DNA of 64,000 bases from Micromonospora ureilytica (GTDB lineage: Bacteria; Actinomycetota; Actinomycetes; Mycobacteriales; Micromonosporaceae), in assembly GCF_015751765.1 (NCBI RefSeq), contig NZ_JADOTX010000001.1:7006001-7070000 (forward strand), in the 5' to 3' direction. Position numbers and translations under genes: made by a program. Shown piece by piece: positions 35,189 to 44,085 of the stretch. The number at the start of each line of letters is the position of its first letter. Position 1 is the first letter of the stretch. Below the pieces are notes generated by a model, which did not search any database, was not told the origin of the DNA, and saw only the letters and a list, made by a program, of their open reading frames with translations.

Positions 35189-36475
35189 GTGAACAGGTGG
35201 AAGCGGCTGGCCCCGGTCACTGCCATGGTGGCCTCGGCCGCGATGGTGCTGACCGGTTGTGGAGGCTCCGGCGACGACGCGGCCGACGACAGCAAGCTCA
35301 CGGTCTGGATGATGGGCGAGGGCGGGGACGCGCAGAACTCCTTCCTCGACGGGGTCGAGGCCGAGTTCCGCCAGAAGCACCCCGACACCGACGTGGTCGT
35401 GCAGTACATCCCCTGGTTGGAGGCGCCCAAGAAGTTCCAGGCCGCGCTCGCCGGCGGTGAGGGGCCGGACATCACCGAACTGGGCAACACCGAGACCCAG
35501 GGTTGGGCCGCCCAGGAGGCGCTCGCCGACGTGAGTGGTCGGATGGGTGGCTGGGCCGACGGCAAGGATCTGCTGCCTGACCTGGTGCGCAACGCGCAGC
35601 TCGACGGCAAGCAGTACGGCGTGCCCTGGTACGCGGGTGTGCGCGCCATCTACTACCGCACCGACTGGTTCGCCGAGGCCGGCGTGCAGCCCCCGAAGAC
35701 CTGGGACGACCTGGTCACGGTGGCCAAGGCGGTGCAGGCGAAGAAGAAGGGCACCTACGGCATCGCGCTGCCCGGCAACTCCGAGCTGCCCTTCTACTCC
35801 TTCCTCTGGGGCGCGGGCGGCGAGATCGCCAGCAACCAGGGCGGCACCTGGAAGTCCGGCTACACCACGCCCGAGGCGCAGCGGGCCGTCAAGTTCTGGA
35901 CCGACCTGGTGACCGTGCACAAGGTCGCACCGCCGGCCGCCGCGGGTTGGAACGAGATCGACGCGCGTACCCAGTTCGCCACCGGCAAGGCCGCGATGGC
36001 CTTCGCCGGTAGCTGGCAGCAGGGCGCCATCAAGAAGGACAACCCCGAGATCGAGAAGGTCTGGGGTACGTTCCCGATCCCCAGCCCGGACGGCAAGGCG
36101 GCGCCCGGTTTCGCGGGCGGCTCGGACGTGGCGATCTGGAAGGACAGCGAGCGGCAGGACCTTGCCTGGGACTACCTGACCGTGCTGCTGAACAAGAAGA
36201 ACGCGCAGAGCTTCGCGAGCAGCCTCGGCTTCTTCCCCGTCTACCAGGATCTGGTCTCTGGTGACGCGTACGCGAACGACAAGGTGATGGCGGCGTTCGC
36301 CACCACCATGCAGAACACCAAGCTCACGCCGCTCACCCCGAAGTGGGTGGAGGTCAGCCGGACGAAGACGGTGACCCAGGCGATGAACAGCTCGGTCATG
36401 AAGGGTCAGAAGACGGTCGAGAAGGCTACCGCCGACGCGGCCGGTGAGATGGAAGGCATCTTGAACAGCAAGTGA
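35189..36475 (+). CDS. Sugar ABC transporter substrate-binding lipoprotein
   Basis: A 428-residue family-1 extracellular binding protein. The signal peptide ends in the lipobox LTGC (Cys24). The mature domain begins KLTVWMMGEGG and has ITELGNTETQGWAAQ, a hinge-side WYAGVRAIYYRTDWF, and the C-terminal FAGGSDVAIWKDSE block. It would capture an oligosaccharide for the two permeases that follow; DasA- or NgcE-type chitobiose proteins are possible relatives, but the sugar is a guess. GTG 35189 follows GGGGAGAAG. Upstream, TTCTCCG-N13-CGGAGAA (35128-35154) flanks a TACTAG box and may be an operator. Confidence 0.92.
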   Translation: MNRWKRLAPVTAMVASAAMVLTGCGGSGDDAADDSKLTVWMMGEGGDAQNSFLDGVEAEFRQKHPDTDVVVQYIPWLEAPKKFQAALAGGEGPDITELGNTETQGWAAQEALADVSGRMGGWADGKDLLPDLVRNAQLDGKQYGVPWYAGVRAIYYRTDWFAEAGVQPPKTWDDLVTVAKAVQAKKKGTYGIALPGNSELPFYSFLWGAGGEIASNQGGTWKSGYTTPEAQRAVKFWTDLVTVHKVAPPAAAGWNEIDARTQFATGKAAMAFAGSWQQGAIKKDNPEIEKVWGTFPIPSPDGKAAPGFAGGSDVAIWKDSERQDLAWDYLTVLLNKKNAQSFASSLGFFPVYQDLVSGDAYANDKVMAAFATTMQNTKLTPLTPKWVEVSRTKTVTQAMNSSVMKGQKTVEKATADAAGEMEGILNSK

Positions 36476-37458
36476 GCTCACAGACCAAAAACCCGGAGAC
36501 GGCCGTCGCGCGGGAGACCCCCGTGCGGCGGCGTCGCCGGGTGGACCGCCTGCCCTACCTGCTGCTCCTGCCCGCCCTGCTGATCATCGGGGTGCTGCTG
36601 CTCTGGCCGCTCGGCCAGGTGGTGGTGATGTCCTTCTACCGGCTGAACAGCGTCCGGCAACTGCGCGGCGATCGCGACTGGCCGTGGGTGGGGCTCGGCA
36701 ACTACACCGACATCCTCTCCGACCCGTTCTTCCTGACCGTGCTGCGCAACACGGTTCTGTTCGCCGCGGCGAACGTGCTGCTCACGATGGTGCTCGGCAC
36801 CCTGGTGGGGTTGCTGCTCAACCGGCTCGGTCGCAAGATGGCGACGTTCGTGGCCAGCTGCGTGATGCTCGCCTGGGCCACGCCCGCGCTGACCGGCACC
36901 ATCGTCTGGAAGTGGATCTTCGACGACACGAGCGGCCTGGTCACGTGGCTGTTCAACGCGTTGCCGGACGGGCTCTCGAACGGCCTGTTCGGGCGCAGCG
37001 ACTGGACCGGCTACGGCTGGTTCAACTCGCCTCTGCTCTTCTTCGCCATCCTCACCCTGGTGGTGGTCTGGCACTCGTTCCCGTTCATCGCGGTGAGTGT
37101 GCTGGCCGGTCTCAAGAGCGTGCCGAGTGAGCTGCACGAGGCGGCCCGGGTGGACGGCGCCAGCCCGTGGCGGGTCTTCTGGAAGATCACCTTCCCGTTG
37201 CTGCGCCCGGTCTTCGGAATCCTGATCGTGCTCTCCACGATCTGGGACTTCAAGGTCTTCACCCAGCAGTTCGTGCTGGCCGGCGGCACCCAGGACCGGC
37301 CGACGTTCATGCTCGCCATCTACTCGTACGCCGAAGCCTTCTCTCCGCCGCCGAAGTACGGGCTCGGCGCGGCCATCGCGGTGATCCTCACGCTGATCCT
37401 GCTCGTGGTCACCGGCTTCTACGTACGGATGGTGCTCAGGCAGGAGGACGAGTCGTGA
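36472..37458 (+). CDS. Sugar ABC transporter permease (MalF type)
   Basis: A 328-residue permease with a basic cytoplasmic N-terminus (RRRRRVDR), six main membrane helices and the EAA loop LHEAARVDGASPWRVFWKI (EAA---G motif, about 221-240) that docks on the ATPase. It overlaps the binding-protein stop and the next start by 4 nt each, so the three genes are coupled. Confidence 0.93.
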   Translation: MSSQTKNPETAVARETPVRRRRRVDRLPYLLLLPALLIIGVLLLWPLGQVVVMSFYRLNSVRQLRGDRDWPWVGLGNYTDILSDPFFLTVLRNTVLFAAANVLLTMVLGTLVGLLLNRLGRKMATFVASCVMLAWATPALTGTIVWKWIFDDTSGLVTWLFNALPDGLSNGLFGRSDWTGYGWFNSPLLFFAILTLVVVWHSFPFIAVSVLAGLKSVPSELHEAARVDGASPWRVFWKITFPLLRPVFGILIVLSTIWDFKVFTQQFVLAGGTQDRPTFMLAIYSYAEAFSPPPKYGLGAAIAVILTLILLVVTGFYVRMVLRQEDES

Positions 37459-38285
37459 AGAAGGTCGCTCTCAACGGCGCCGGGCTGCTGGTCGCGCTCT
37501 TCGCGGCGTTCCCGGTCTACTGGATGATCTCCACCTCGTTGAAGCCGAGCAACGAGATCTTCTCGGCCACCCCGCAGCCGGTGCCCACCCATCCGACGTT
37601 GACGCACTACCGGGAGATCCTGACCGGCAACCTGATCCCCGGCGTCAGCTTCCTCGATTTCTTCCTCAACAGCGCGCTGGTGGCCGTCTCCACTGTGGTG
37701 CTCAGCGGTCTGGTGGCGTTGCTCGCCGCGACAGCGGTGGCCCGGTTCCGGTTCCGGCTGCGGACCAGCTTCCTGATCATGCTGCTGGTGGTGCAGATGA
37801 TCCCGCTGGAGGCGTTGGTCATCCCGCTGTTCCTGATGATCCAGCGGCTGGGGCTCTACAACACCCTGCCCAGCCTGATCCTCACGTACCTCGGTTTCTC
37901 GCTGCCGTTCGCGGTCTGGATGCTGCGCGGCTTCGTCGCCGCGGTGCCGAAGGAACTGGAGGAGGCGGCGGCGATCGACGGGGCCAGCCGGGCCCAGACC
38001 TTCCGCCGGGTGCTCTTCCCGCTGGTCGCCCCCGGCCTGGTGGCCACCAGCATCTTCTCCTTCATCACGGCGTGGAACGAGCTGATCTTCGCGTTGACGT
38101 TCATCAACGACCAGGGCAGCTACACCCTGCCGGTCGCGATGACCTTCTTCTTCGGTCGGGACGACACCAACTGGGGCCCGGTGATGGCCGCGTCCACCCT
38201 GTTCACCCTGCCGGTCATCATCTTCTTCCTGCTGGTGCAGCGTCGGATGGTCTCCGGCCTGGTGGCCGGCGCCGTCAAGGGCTGA
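37455..38285 (+). CDS. Sugar ABC transporter permease (MalG type)
   Basis: A 276-residue permease of the MalG type: KKVALNGAGLLVALFAAFPVYW at the start, the STSLKPSNEIF segment, six membrane helices and the EAA loop LEEAAAIDGASRAQTFRRV. GTG 37455 overlaps the preceding gene by 4 nt. No ATPase gene follows; a shared MsiK-type ATPase encoded elsewhere is the usual solution in actinobacteria. Confidence 0.93.
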   Translation: MKKVALNGAGLLVALFAAFPVYWMISTSLKPSNEIFSATPQPVPTHPTLTHYREILTGNLIPGVSFLDFFLNSALVAVSTVVLSGLVALLAATAVARFRFRLRTSFLIMLLVVQMIPLEALVIPLFLMIQRLGLYNTLPSLILTYLGFSLPFAVWMLRGFVAAVPKELEEAAAIDGASRAQTFRRVLFPLVAPGLVATSIFSFITAWNELIFALTFINDQGSYTLPVAMTFFFGRDDTNWGPVMAASTLFTLPVIIFFLLVQRRMVSGLVAGAVKG

Positions 38286-38397
38286 CCCCAGGACGGCCCG
38301 ACGCCCGCGCGGGCCTACGCGCGGACCGCTGATGCCGGTGCCGACCCCCCGCGCCGGACGGGCTGAGCGGCGTCGGGCCGCCGCTAGGCTGACGGTC

Positions 38398-39033
38398 ATG
38401 ACGGGCAGGGTGGCAGCGGTGAACCTCGGCATCGTGACCGAGGCGGGGTGGGCGGGCGACGCGAGCGGCCGCAGCGGCATCGACAAGCGGCCGGTCGACG
38501 GCCCGGTGTCGCTGCTCACCGGCGGCCTGGCGGGCGACTTCATCGGCGAGCGGGCCCATCACGGTGGTCCTGACCAGGCGGTCTACGCCTACGCCGAGGA
38601 GGACGCCGCCTGGTGGGTGGCCGAACTGGGCCGCGCCATCCCGCCCGGCGGCTTCGGCGAGAACCTGACCACCTACGCGGTCGACGTGACGGGCGCGGTG
38701 ATCGGCGAGCAGTGGCAGGTCGGGTCGGCCCTGCTCCAGGTCACCAAGCCGCGCACCCCCTGCACCACCTTCGCCGGGTTCTGGGGCGTACCGGATCTGA
38801 TCAAGCGGTTCACGGTCCGGGCGTCGCCCGGGGCCTACCTGCGGGTTCTGCGCGAGGGGGAGGTCGGCGCGGGCGACCCGGTCGAGGTGGTGGACCGACC
38901 CGCGCACGGTGTGACCATCGGCGAGGTGTTCCGGGCGACCAGCCTGGAGCCGGAGTTGTTGCCTCGGCTGCTCGACGCGGAGGGCCTGCCGGAGCCGATC
39001 CGGGAGAAGGTCCGCCGGCGGCTGAGGCGCTGA
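38398..39033 (+). CDS. MOSC domain protein
   Basis: A 211-residue MOSC-domain protein, probably using a molybdenum-cofactor-type sulfur site. Motifs: GDFIGERAHHGGPDQAVYAYA, GGFGENLTT and the conserved Cys in KPRTPCTTFAG. It resembles the YiiM branch (6-N-hydroxylaminopurine detoxification). TAGGCT (38385-38390) ends 7 nt before ATG 38398, the leaderless arrangement. Confidence 0.9.
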   Translation: MTGRVAAVNLGIVTEAGWAGDASGRSGIDKRPVDGPVSLLTGGLAGDFIGERAHHGGPDQAVYAYAEEDAAWWVAELGRAIPPGGFGENLTTYAVDVTGAVIGEQWQVGSALLQVTKPRTPCTTFAGFWGVPDLIKRFTVRASPGAYLRVLREGEVGAGDPVEVVDRPAHGVTIGEVFRATSLEPELLPRLLDAEGLPEPIREKVRRRLRR

Positions 39034-39190
39034 CCGTCACCGACGCGACGCTCAGCGCACCAGGACGTCCTCGACGGGGCGGAGAGGGCTGCCCACCCGG
39101 CAGGCGGCCCTCCAGGAACGTCGGGCCGGGCGGCGGACTTGCCCGTATTGTCCCCAACGGGGGCGTGCGGCGGGGACCGGGTGGAGCGCG

Positions 39191-40384
39191 ATGTCGATGG
39201 CAACGGAGGGCGGTGCCGCAGCGGCGTCACCCACCGATCCGGACTTCAAGCGTCCGGCGTTCCTGGAACTCTTCTTCGACCTGGTCTACGTCTTCGCGCT
39301 TGTCACCTTGGCGACCACGTTGGCCGAGAACCTGACCTGGACCGGCGCCGCCGAGACGCTGGTGCTGCTGCTCGCGTTCACGATGATCTGGGCGTTGACC
39401 GTGTGGGGGGCGGACAGCCTCGACCTGGAACGCCCGTCCGGGCAAGGGCAGCTCATCTGGGTGGCGGCGGCCAGCCTGCTGTTGGCCGCGGCCGCGGCCG
39501 ATGCGTATGGCGATCACGCGCTGCTCTTCGCGGTCACGTACGTGCTCATCCACGCCAGCACCTCCGTCTACTACTCCCTTGTCGCCCCGAGCAGGACCCT
39601 GCTTCCCAGCATCATCCGGATCCAGATCTGGGAGGGCGTCGCCGGTGTCGGCTGGATCGGTGGGGCGCTCGTCGGAGGCTCGGGCCAGTTGCCGATCTGG
39701 GCCCTCGCGGTCGTCGTCGAATACTCGGCGGCCGGGTTCGGCTGGCCGGTGCCGAGGATCGGGCACTCACGAGCGCGCGACTGGCGGCTGGCCGGGGGAC
39801 GGGTGGCCGAGCGTTACCGGCAGTTCGTCATCGTCGCGCTCGGTGTCTCGATCTTCGTGACCGGAACGACCTTCAGCATGAGCGAGTACACGATGGAACG
39901 GGCCTGGGCGCTGGCGGTGGTGTTCGGCACGGTGGTGCTGATGTGGCGGATCTACATCTACCGGGCGGGTGAGCTGCTGACCGAGGCGATCGCCCGGTCG
40001 TCCAACCCGGGGCTGCTCACCCAGTCCGCCGCGGTCACCCATCTGATCATGGTGGCCGGAATCGTCGGCGCGGCGGTCACCAGTCACCTCGTGGTGAGCC
40101 GCCCATGGGGCGAGACCCCGCCGTCGTGGGCTGCGGTAATCCTCGGTGGTCCCGCGTTGTACCTGGTCGGTCGGGGCGTACTCGACTTCACCGTGTTCGG
40201 GCGAATCTCGCGGTCCCGGTCGGCCGGGCTGGTGCTGCTGGCGTGCGTGGCGCCGGCCACGCCCCTGCTGCCGCCGGTGCTTGTCGCGCTGCTCGCCATG
40301 ACAGTGCTGGCGCTGATCGCCGCGGCGAACCTGGTGAGCACCCGGCAACACGCACGTACGCCGGCGCCGCCGATGCTGCGCTGA
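39191..40384 (+). CDS. Low-temperature-requirement A (LtrA) family protein, copy 1
   Basis: A 397-residue polytopic protein with about ten membrane helices. The family signature is RPAFLELFFDLVYVFALV (about 20-37), with ERYRQFVIVALG in the middle. LtrA was named from a Listeria cold-growth mutant; its activity is unknown. It converges with a second, divergent LtrA gene whose stop is only 27 bp away. Confidence 0.9.
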   Translation: MSMATEGGAAAASPTDPDFKRPAFLELFFDLVYVFALVTLATTLAENLTWTGAAETLVLLLAFTMIWALTVWGADSLDLERPSGQGQLIWVAAASLLLAAAAADAYGDHALLFAVTYVLIHASTSVYYSLVAPSRTLLPSIIRIQIWEGVAGVGWIGGALVGGSGQLPIWALAVVVEYSAAGFGWPVPRIGHSRARDWRLAGGRVAERYRQFVIVALGVSIFVTGTTFSMSEYTMERAWALAVVFGTVVLMWRIYIYRAGELLTEAIARSSNPGLLTQSAAVTHLIMVAGIVGAAVTSHLVVSRPWGETPPSWAAVILGGPALYLVGRGVLDFTVFGRISRSRSAGLVLLACVAPATPLLPPVLVALLAMTVLALIAAANLVSTRQHARTPAPPMLR

Positions 40385-40411
40385 CTCGGTACGACCCTCG
40401 CGGACGGCCCT

Positions 40412-41599
40412 TCATCGTGCTGGCGCGGTGGCCCCGACCGGGCGGCCGCGCGCGGCCAGCCCTTCCCCGACCAGAGTGATCAGCAGGACCAGGTTCGCCA
40501 ACACCAGGCCGGTCAGGGGCGGGAGCAGGAGTGTGGCGGGTGCCATCAGGGCACACAACGCCACGATCGCCAGCACCCGGGACCAGAGGATCCGGCCGGT
40601 CACCACGGCATCGAACAGGACGCTGCCGAGCAGGAACAGGATCGGTCCGCCGAGGGTGGCGACCATCAGCTCGACCGGGTCGTGGCCGGACGGCCGGTCG
40701 ATGATTATCGAGGTGCTGGTCGAGACCAACACCACCCCGGCGACCATGACCAGATGGCTGTACGAGGTGGAGGTGCCGGAGCGGACCCGTTCTACAGATG
40801 CGACGCTAGGTGGCGCCAGGATCCGCTGGACCCGCTGGAAGTAGAGCTGGAACAGCAGGACCGCGCTGACGAACGCGACAGCGGCGGTGGCCACCGCGCC
40901 GGCCGTGAATCCGCTGCCGGCCAGCCCCGTGCCGGTGCTCAGGATCAACTCGCCGAGCGCGACGATGAAGATCGCCCGGTGCCGCTCGGAGAGATGCACC
41001 CCGGTGAAGATCTGGCTGGCGAGCTCGGTGCGCCCCAGCCCCGGCGTCGGCCAGCCGGCCCGGGCCGAGCCGAGGTCGACTGCCACCGCGAGCGACCAGA
41101 GCACCAGTCGAGCGGTCTCGTCCACGAACACTCCGGCCACCCAGGGTGTCACGGTGACGCCGAACCAGAAGAACACCCGGATGCTCCTGGCCTGGATCGG
41201 CCGGTTCACTCGGGTGCCGGGGATCAGGACGGCGTCCCGGACCAGGTGAATGCCGAAGTACGCCGCGACGAAGAGCCACCCGTAACGGCCGAAGGCGTAC
41301 GGCGTCGCGATCGCCATCAGCAGGGTGCCGAGCATGACCAGCAGGACGGTCGCCTGGATGATCGGCAGTCGGGGGTTGAACAGGTCGGTGAGCCACGCGG
41401 TCAGGACCCAGACCCACCAGGCGGCCAGCAGCAGGACGGCGGTCTGCGCCGCACCCCGGACGGTGAGGTGCTCGGCCAGGCTGGCGGCGAGCCGGGAGAA
41501 CATGAAGATGTAGATCAGGTCGAAGAAGAGTTCCAGGAAGGTCGGGTACTCCGGCTCGCCGCGGCGGCGGAGGATCCGGGGGAGCGGAGCGGACGTCAC
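40412..41599 (-). CDS. LtrA family protein, copy 2
   Basis: A 395-residue paralogue: YPTFLELFFDLIYIFMFSRLA at the start and SERHRAIFIVALGELILSTG in the middle, again with about ten membrane helices. GTG 41599 was chosen because AGGAGG lies 8 nt upstream and the family signature starts 17 residues in; the reading frame is open further upstream but without a ribosome site. It clearly differs from copy 1 in sequence, so it is not a recent duplicate. Confidence 0.9.
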   Translation of the reverse strand: MTSAPLPRILRRRGEPEYPTFLELFFDLIYIFMFSRLAASLAEHLTVRGAAQTAVLLLAAWWVWVLTAWLTDLFNPRLPIIQATVLLVMLGTLLMAIATPYAFGRYGWLFVAAYFGIHLVRDAVLIPGTRVNRPIQARSIRVFFWFGVTVTPWVAGVFVDETARLVLWSLAVAVDLGSARAGWPTPGLGRTELASQIFTGVHLSERHRAIFIVALGELILSTGTGLAGSGFTAGAVATAAVAFVSAVLLFQLYFQRVQRILAPPSVASVERVRSGTSTSYSHLVMVAGVVLVSTSTSIIIDRPSGHDPVELMVATLGGPILFLLGSVLFDAVVTGRILWSRVLAIVALCALMAPATLLLPPLTGLVLANLVLLITLVGEGLAARGRPVGATAPAR

Positions 41600-41724
41600 T
41601 GCGGCTGCCTCCTGTGCCACCCCGCGCCCTGGACGGCGGCGCCGCGCCCAACTCCGCGCACCCGCCACGCTACCGACAGTGCGGTGGCCGGTGGCCCGTA
41701 ACGCGCTCTCCGGGAGCGGACGTG

Positions 41725-41767
41725 GAACGGCCCCCTGCCATCGTTCAGCGGTGGCAGAGGGCCGTTC
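41725..41767 (-). terminator. Terminator of the dioxygenase gene
   Basis: Sixteen-bp arms (41725-41740, 41752-41767) with one mismatch. It lies 13 nt beyond the stop of the leftward dioxygenase gene. The GGAACGGCCCC wording is shared with the inner parts of the GATCTTG-type repeats at 29060 and 50847. Confidence 0.75.
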
Positions 41768-41780
41768 TACGAGCAGGGGA

Positions 41781-42725
41781 TCAGCGGAGCCAGGGGATGT
41801 TGCGGTCGAGCAGACCGCGCTCCTTGAGCTCCTTGCGCAGCGGGATCTCGTCGTCGACGTACCCGTCCCAGTTGATGCCCCAGTAGTTGGCGGTGTGGGT
41901 GCCCTCACCGATCAGCTGGCGCTGCACGGGGGTGCGGTTGCGGTACCACTCGCCGTTCAGGTCGGGGTGCAGCTCGTCCAGCGGACGGATCCACCGGTAG
42001 GTGTAGCCGACGAAGAGCATCTTGCGGGTGATTGTCGACAGGTTCGTCGACCGGGAGTGCCACTGCCGACGGTCGAAGATGAAGGCGTCGCCCGGGTTGG
42101 CGGTGATCTCCACCGTGCCCTCCGGGTCGGGGTTCTGCACCGTGAGGTCCGCCGGCCGGGGCAGCGAGTTCTTCAGGTGGCTGCCCGGGATGACCTTGGT
42201 AGCGCCGCGGCCGGTCTCGGAGAGATCCGACAGCACGTACGCGACCTTCAGCGAGAACATCGGCCGGGGCAGGTTTGGGTCCATCGTCTCCGGGTCGGAG
42301 TTCTGCCGGTACCCGTCCTGGTGCCAACCCCAGTACGGCTTCTCCGGCTCGGCGGCCGGAGGGGTCACGTCCAGGTGGTTGTGGTGGGTGTAGATGTTCC
42401 AGCCGGCCAGCCCCCACATGTACGGGAAGGCGATCGGGTGGGTCAGCAGCTCACCGAAGAGCTCGTCGCGCTCCAGGAAGCCCAGCAGGTGCAGGGTGCC
42501 GTCCTTCTTGGTGGTGCCCTTCGCCTGCTCCTCCGCGTAGACGCGGTCGACCGCCGCCTCCAGCGCCGCCCGGTGGTCCTCCGTCAGGACGTTGCGCAGC
42601 AGGAGGAAGCCCTGCTCGTGGAACTCCTTGCGGTCAGTGTCGCTGATCGGTTCGTAACCGGTCCGGTCGCCGTAATCGAACACCGCGTCGTACCCCTCCC
42701 CATGAGGTGAAACCTTTTCTGGCAC
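41781..42725 (-). CDS. Phytanoyl-CoA dioxygenase (PhyH) family protein
   Basis: A 314-residue Fe(II)/2-oxoglutarate oxygenase. The facial triad is visible as HxD in WGWHQDGYR and the distal His in RRQWHSRSTN, followed by RKMLFVGY, whose Arg may bind 2-oxoglutarate. The N-terminal FHEQGFLLLRNVLTEDHRA is typical of PhyH proteins. It is not ectoine hydroxylase, whose signature is absent. The start is uncertain: GTG 42725 has no ribosome site, while GTG 42683 (14 codons later) has GGGGAGGGG. The substrate is unknown. Confidence 0.85.
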   Translation of the reverse strand: MPEKVSPHGEGYDAVFDYGDRTGYEPISDTDRKEFHEQGFLLLRNVLTEDHRAALEAAVDRVYAEEQAKGTTKKDGTLHLLGFLERDELFGELLTHPIAFPYMWGLAGWNIYTHHNHLDVTPPAAEPEKPYWGWHQDGYRQNSDPETMDPNLPRPMFSLKVAYVLSDLSETGRGATKVIPGSHLKNSLPRPADLTVQNPDPEGTVEITANPGDAFIFDRRQWHSRSTNLSTITRKMLFVGYTYRWIRPLDELHPDLNGEWYRNRTPVQRQLIGEGTHTANYWGINWDGYVDDEIPLRKELKERGLLDRNIPWLR

Positions 42726-42904
42726 AGGCCGCCGATCGTAACGCGGTGGTCCAGGCGTCGGGGAGGGCGTGGTGCGGGATTTGGCCGCAGTGGGACCCCA
42801 CGCAGCGAGAGAAACGCACAGAGTGAGATCGAGGTGATCAATAGCTCGATTTGATGTTCATTGCCCGATTGTGCGGTGACTGCCGGTTAAGAGATCCGGG
42901 TCGG

Positions 42905-43765
42905 TCAACCCTCGTTGAACACCTCGGCCACGACCTGGCCGGCGGGGCTCTGCGGGCCGTCCACCCGGTCCCACGAGCCGCCGCGGGCGGTCCACTCCAG
43001 GTCGCCGAAGCGGACCCGCTTCACACCGTGGTCCTGGGCGTGCGACACCAGCCAGTGCGCATAGCGCCAGCCGTCGCGTTGGTCGCCCGGAGTCACCGCC
43101 AACCCGGTCGGGTTGGTCGGGTCGGTGCCCTTCAACCCCCAGTCCAGCACGAGGTTGCGGGTAAGTTGCGCGGCCGCCGCCGCGCCGTGCATCACCGGGG
43201 TGCGCCCCACCGTGCAGGCGACCGCGCCGCTTGCGTCGCCCATCAGGGCCCGGCTGAGCACCTCGGAGTCGTCGGCCCACTTCTGGTACGCCTCGGGGAA
43301 CGCCGAGCGCTGCACCCGCTGGGCGGCATCGGTGACGCGCATCTTCTCCCAGCCGCGCACCTTCTTGAGCGCCGCGTAGAACCGGTTGGCCGCGTAGCGC
43401 GGGTCGCGGATCTGCGCCGGGGTGCCCCAGCCCTGGCTCGGTCGCTGCTGGAACAGGCCGACCGAGTCGCGGTCACCGTCGGCGAGGTTGCGCAGCCCGG
43501 ACTCCTGGTAGGCGGTGGCGAGCGCGACCACGACGGCCCGCTCGGGCATTCCGCGCTTCGCGCCGATCGCCGCGATGGTCGCCGCGTTGGCCATCTGGTC
43601 GGCGTCCAGCGCGACCCTTCCGTCGGCCTGCACTGTGCACTTCCGTGCCACCAGCGGCAACGTGAGGTTGTCGCCGACCTGCCGTACGACGAGCCAGATC
43701 GCGATCACGGCGACGAGGATGAGCACCACTCCACCCGCCACGGTTGCCCGAGTTCGCACCCACAC
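42905..43765 (-). CDS. Membrane-anchored lysozyme-like protein
   Basis: A 286-residue protein with one N-terminal membrane anchor (about 8-28, ATVAGGVVLILVAVIAIWLV) and an extracytoplasmic part. VALATAYQESGLRNLADGDRDSVGLFQQRPSQGWG is a lysozyme/transglycosylase-type motif (landmarks: the Glu of QESGL and GLFQQRPSQG). A second region, HGAAAAAQLTRNLVLDWGLKG, follows. Homologues are sometimes labelled heavy-metal transporter, which the sequence does not support. It probably acts on peptidoglycan. Confidence 0.75.
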   Translation of the reverse strand: MWVRTRATVAGGVVLILVAVIAIWLVVRQVGDNLTLPLVARKCTVQADGRVALDADQMANAATIAAIGAKRGMPERAVVVALATAYQESGLRNLADGDRDSVGLFQQRPSQGWGTPAQIRDPRYAANRFYAALKKVRGWEKMRVTDAAQRVQRSAFPEAYQKWADDSEVLSRALMGDASGAVACTVGRTPVMHGAAAAAQLTRNLVLDWGLKGTDPTNPTGLAVTPGDQRDGWRYAHWLVSHAQDHGVKRVRFGDLEWTARGGSWDRVDGPQSPAGQVVAEVFNEG

Positions 43766-44085
43766 CCCCAGATCGACAGTCTGCCAAGCGTACGTCCCCG
43801 CAGGGCGTCTCCGGGTCGTCCGAGCGGTTCGGGCCCACCGTGGCCGACTCCGACCAGTTCGGGGTCAGCTCCGCTGTCGCGTGCCGGTTGGCGACGTTCC
43901 CGCTCCGGTCGCGATCTCACCTGCCGCCGCGTTCTGTCTCCGGCCCGGCGCAGGGCTGTCGTGAGCGTCACCCGGTAAGCCGTAACGGGAAGCGATTGAC
44001 CGGTCAAGGACTTAGCCCTGTTGACATGTCAATCCGACCTACCACCCATAGCCGGGCGCGTTGGTCCCGAACGAGGAGGACTTCC
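43766..44085. other. Intergenic region upstream of the SDR
   Basis: About 320 bp without a supported gene. Its right third is less GC-rich and holds the two TTGACNNGTCAA palindromes; the rest shows nothing I recognise. Confidence 0.6.
43996..44032. promoter_or_regulatory. Paired TTGACNNGTCAA palindromes
   Basis: TTGACCGGTCAA (43996-44007) and TTGACATGTCAA (44021-44032) are both perfect 12-bp palindromes, 25 bp centre to centre, 54-90 bp before the SDR start. The TTGACA of the second could also serve as a -35 element. The form suits a dimeric TetR- or GntR-type repressor; no such gene is adjacent. Confidence 0.6.

Noticed and set aside
41781..42725. Ectoine hydroxylase (EctD)
   Set aside because: The EctD signature is absent and no ectABC genes are near; a generic PhyH oxygenase is safer.
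42905..43765. Heavy-metal transporter label for the lysozyme-like protein
   Set aside because: Only one membrane segment and no metal-binding motif; the QESGL/GLFQQRPSQG motif fits a peptidoglycan-active fold.
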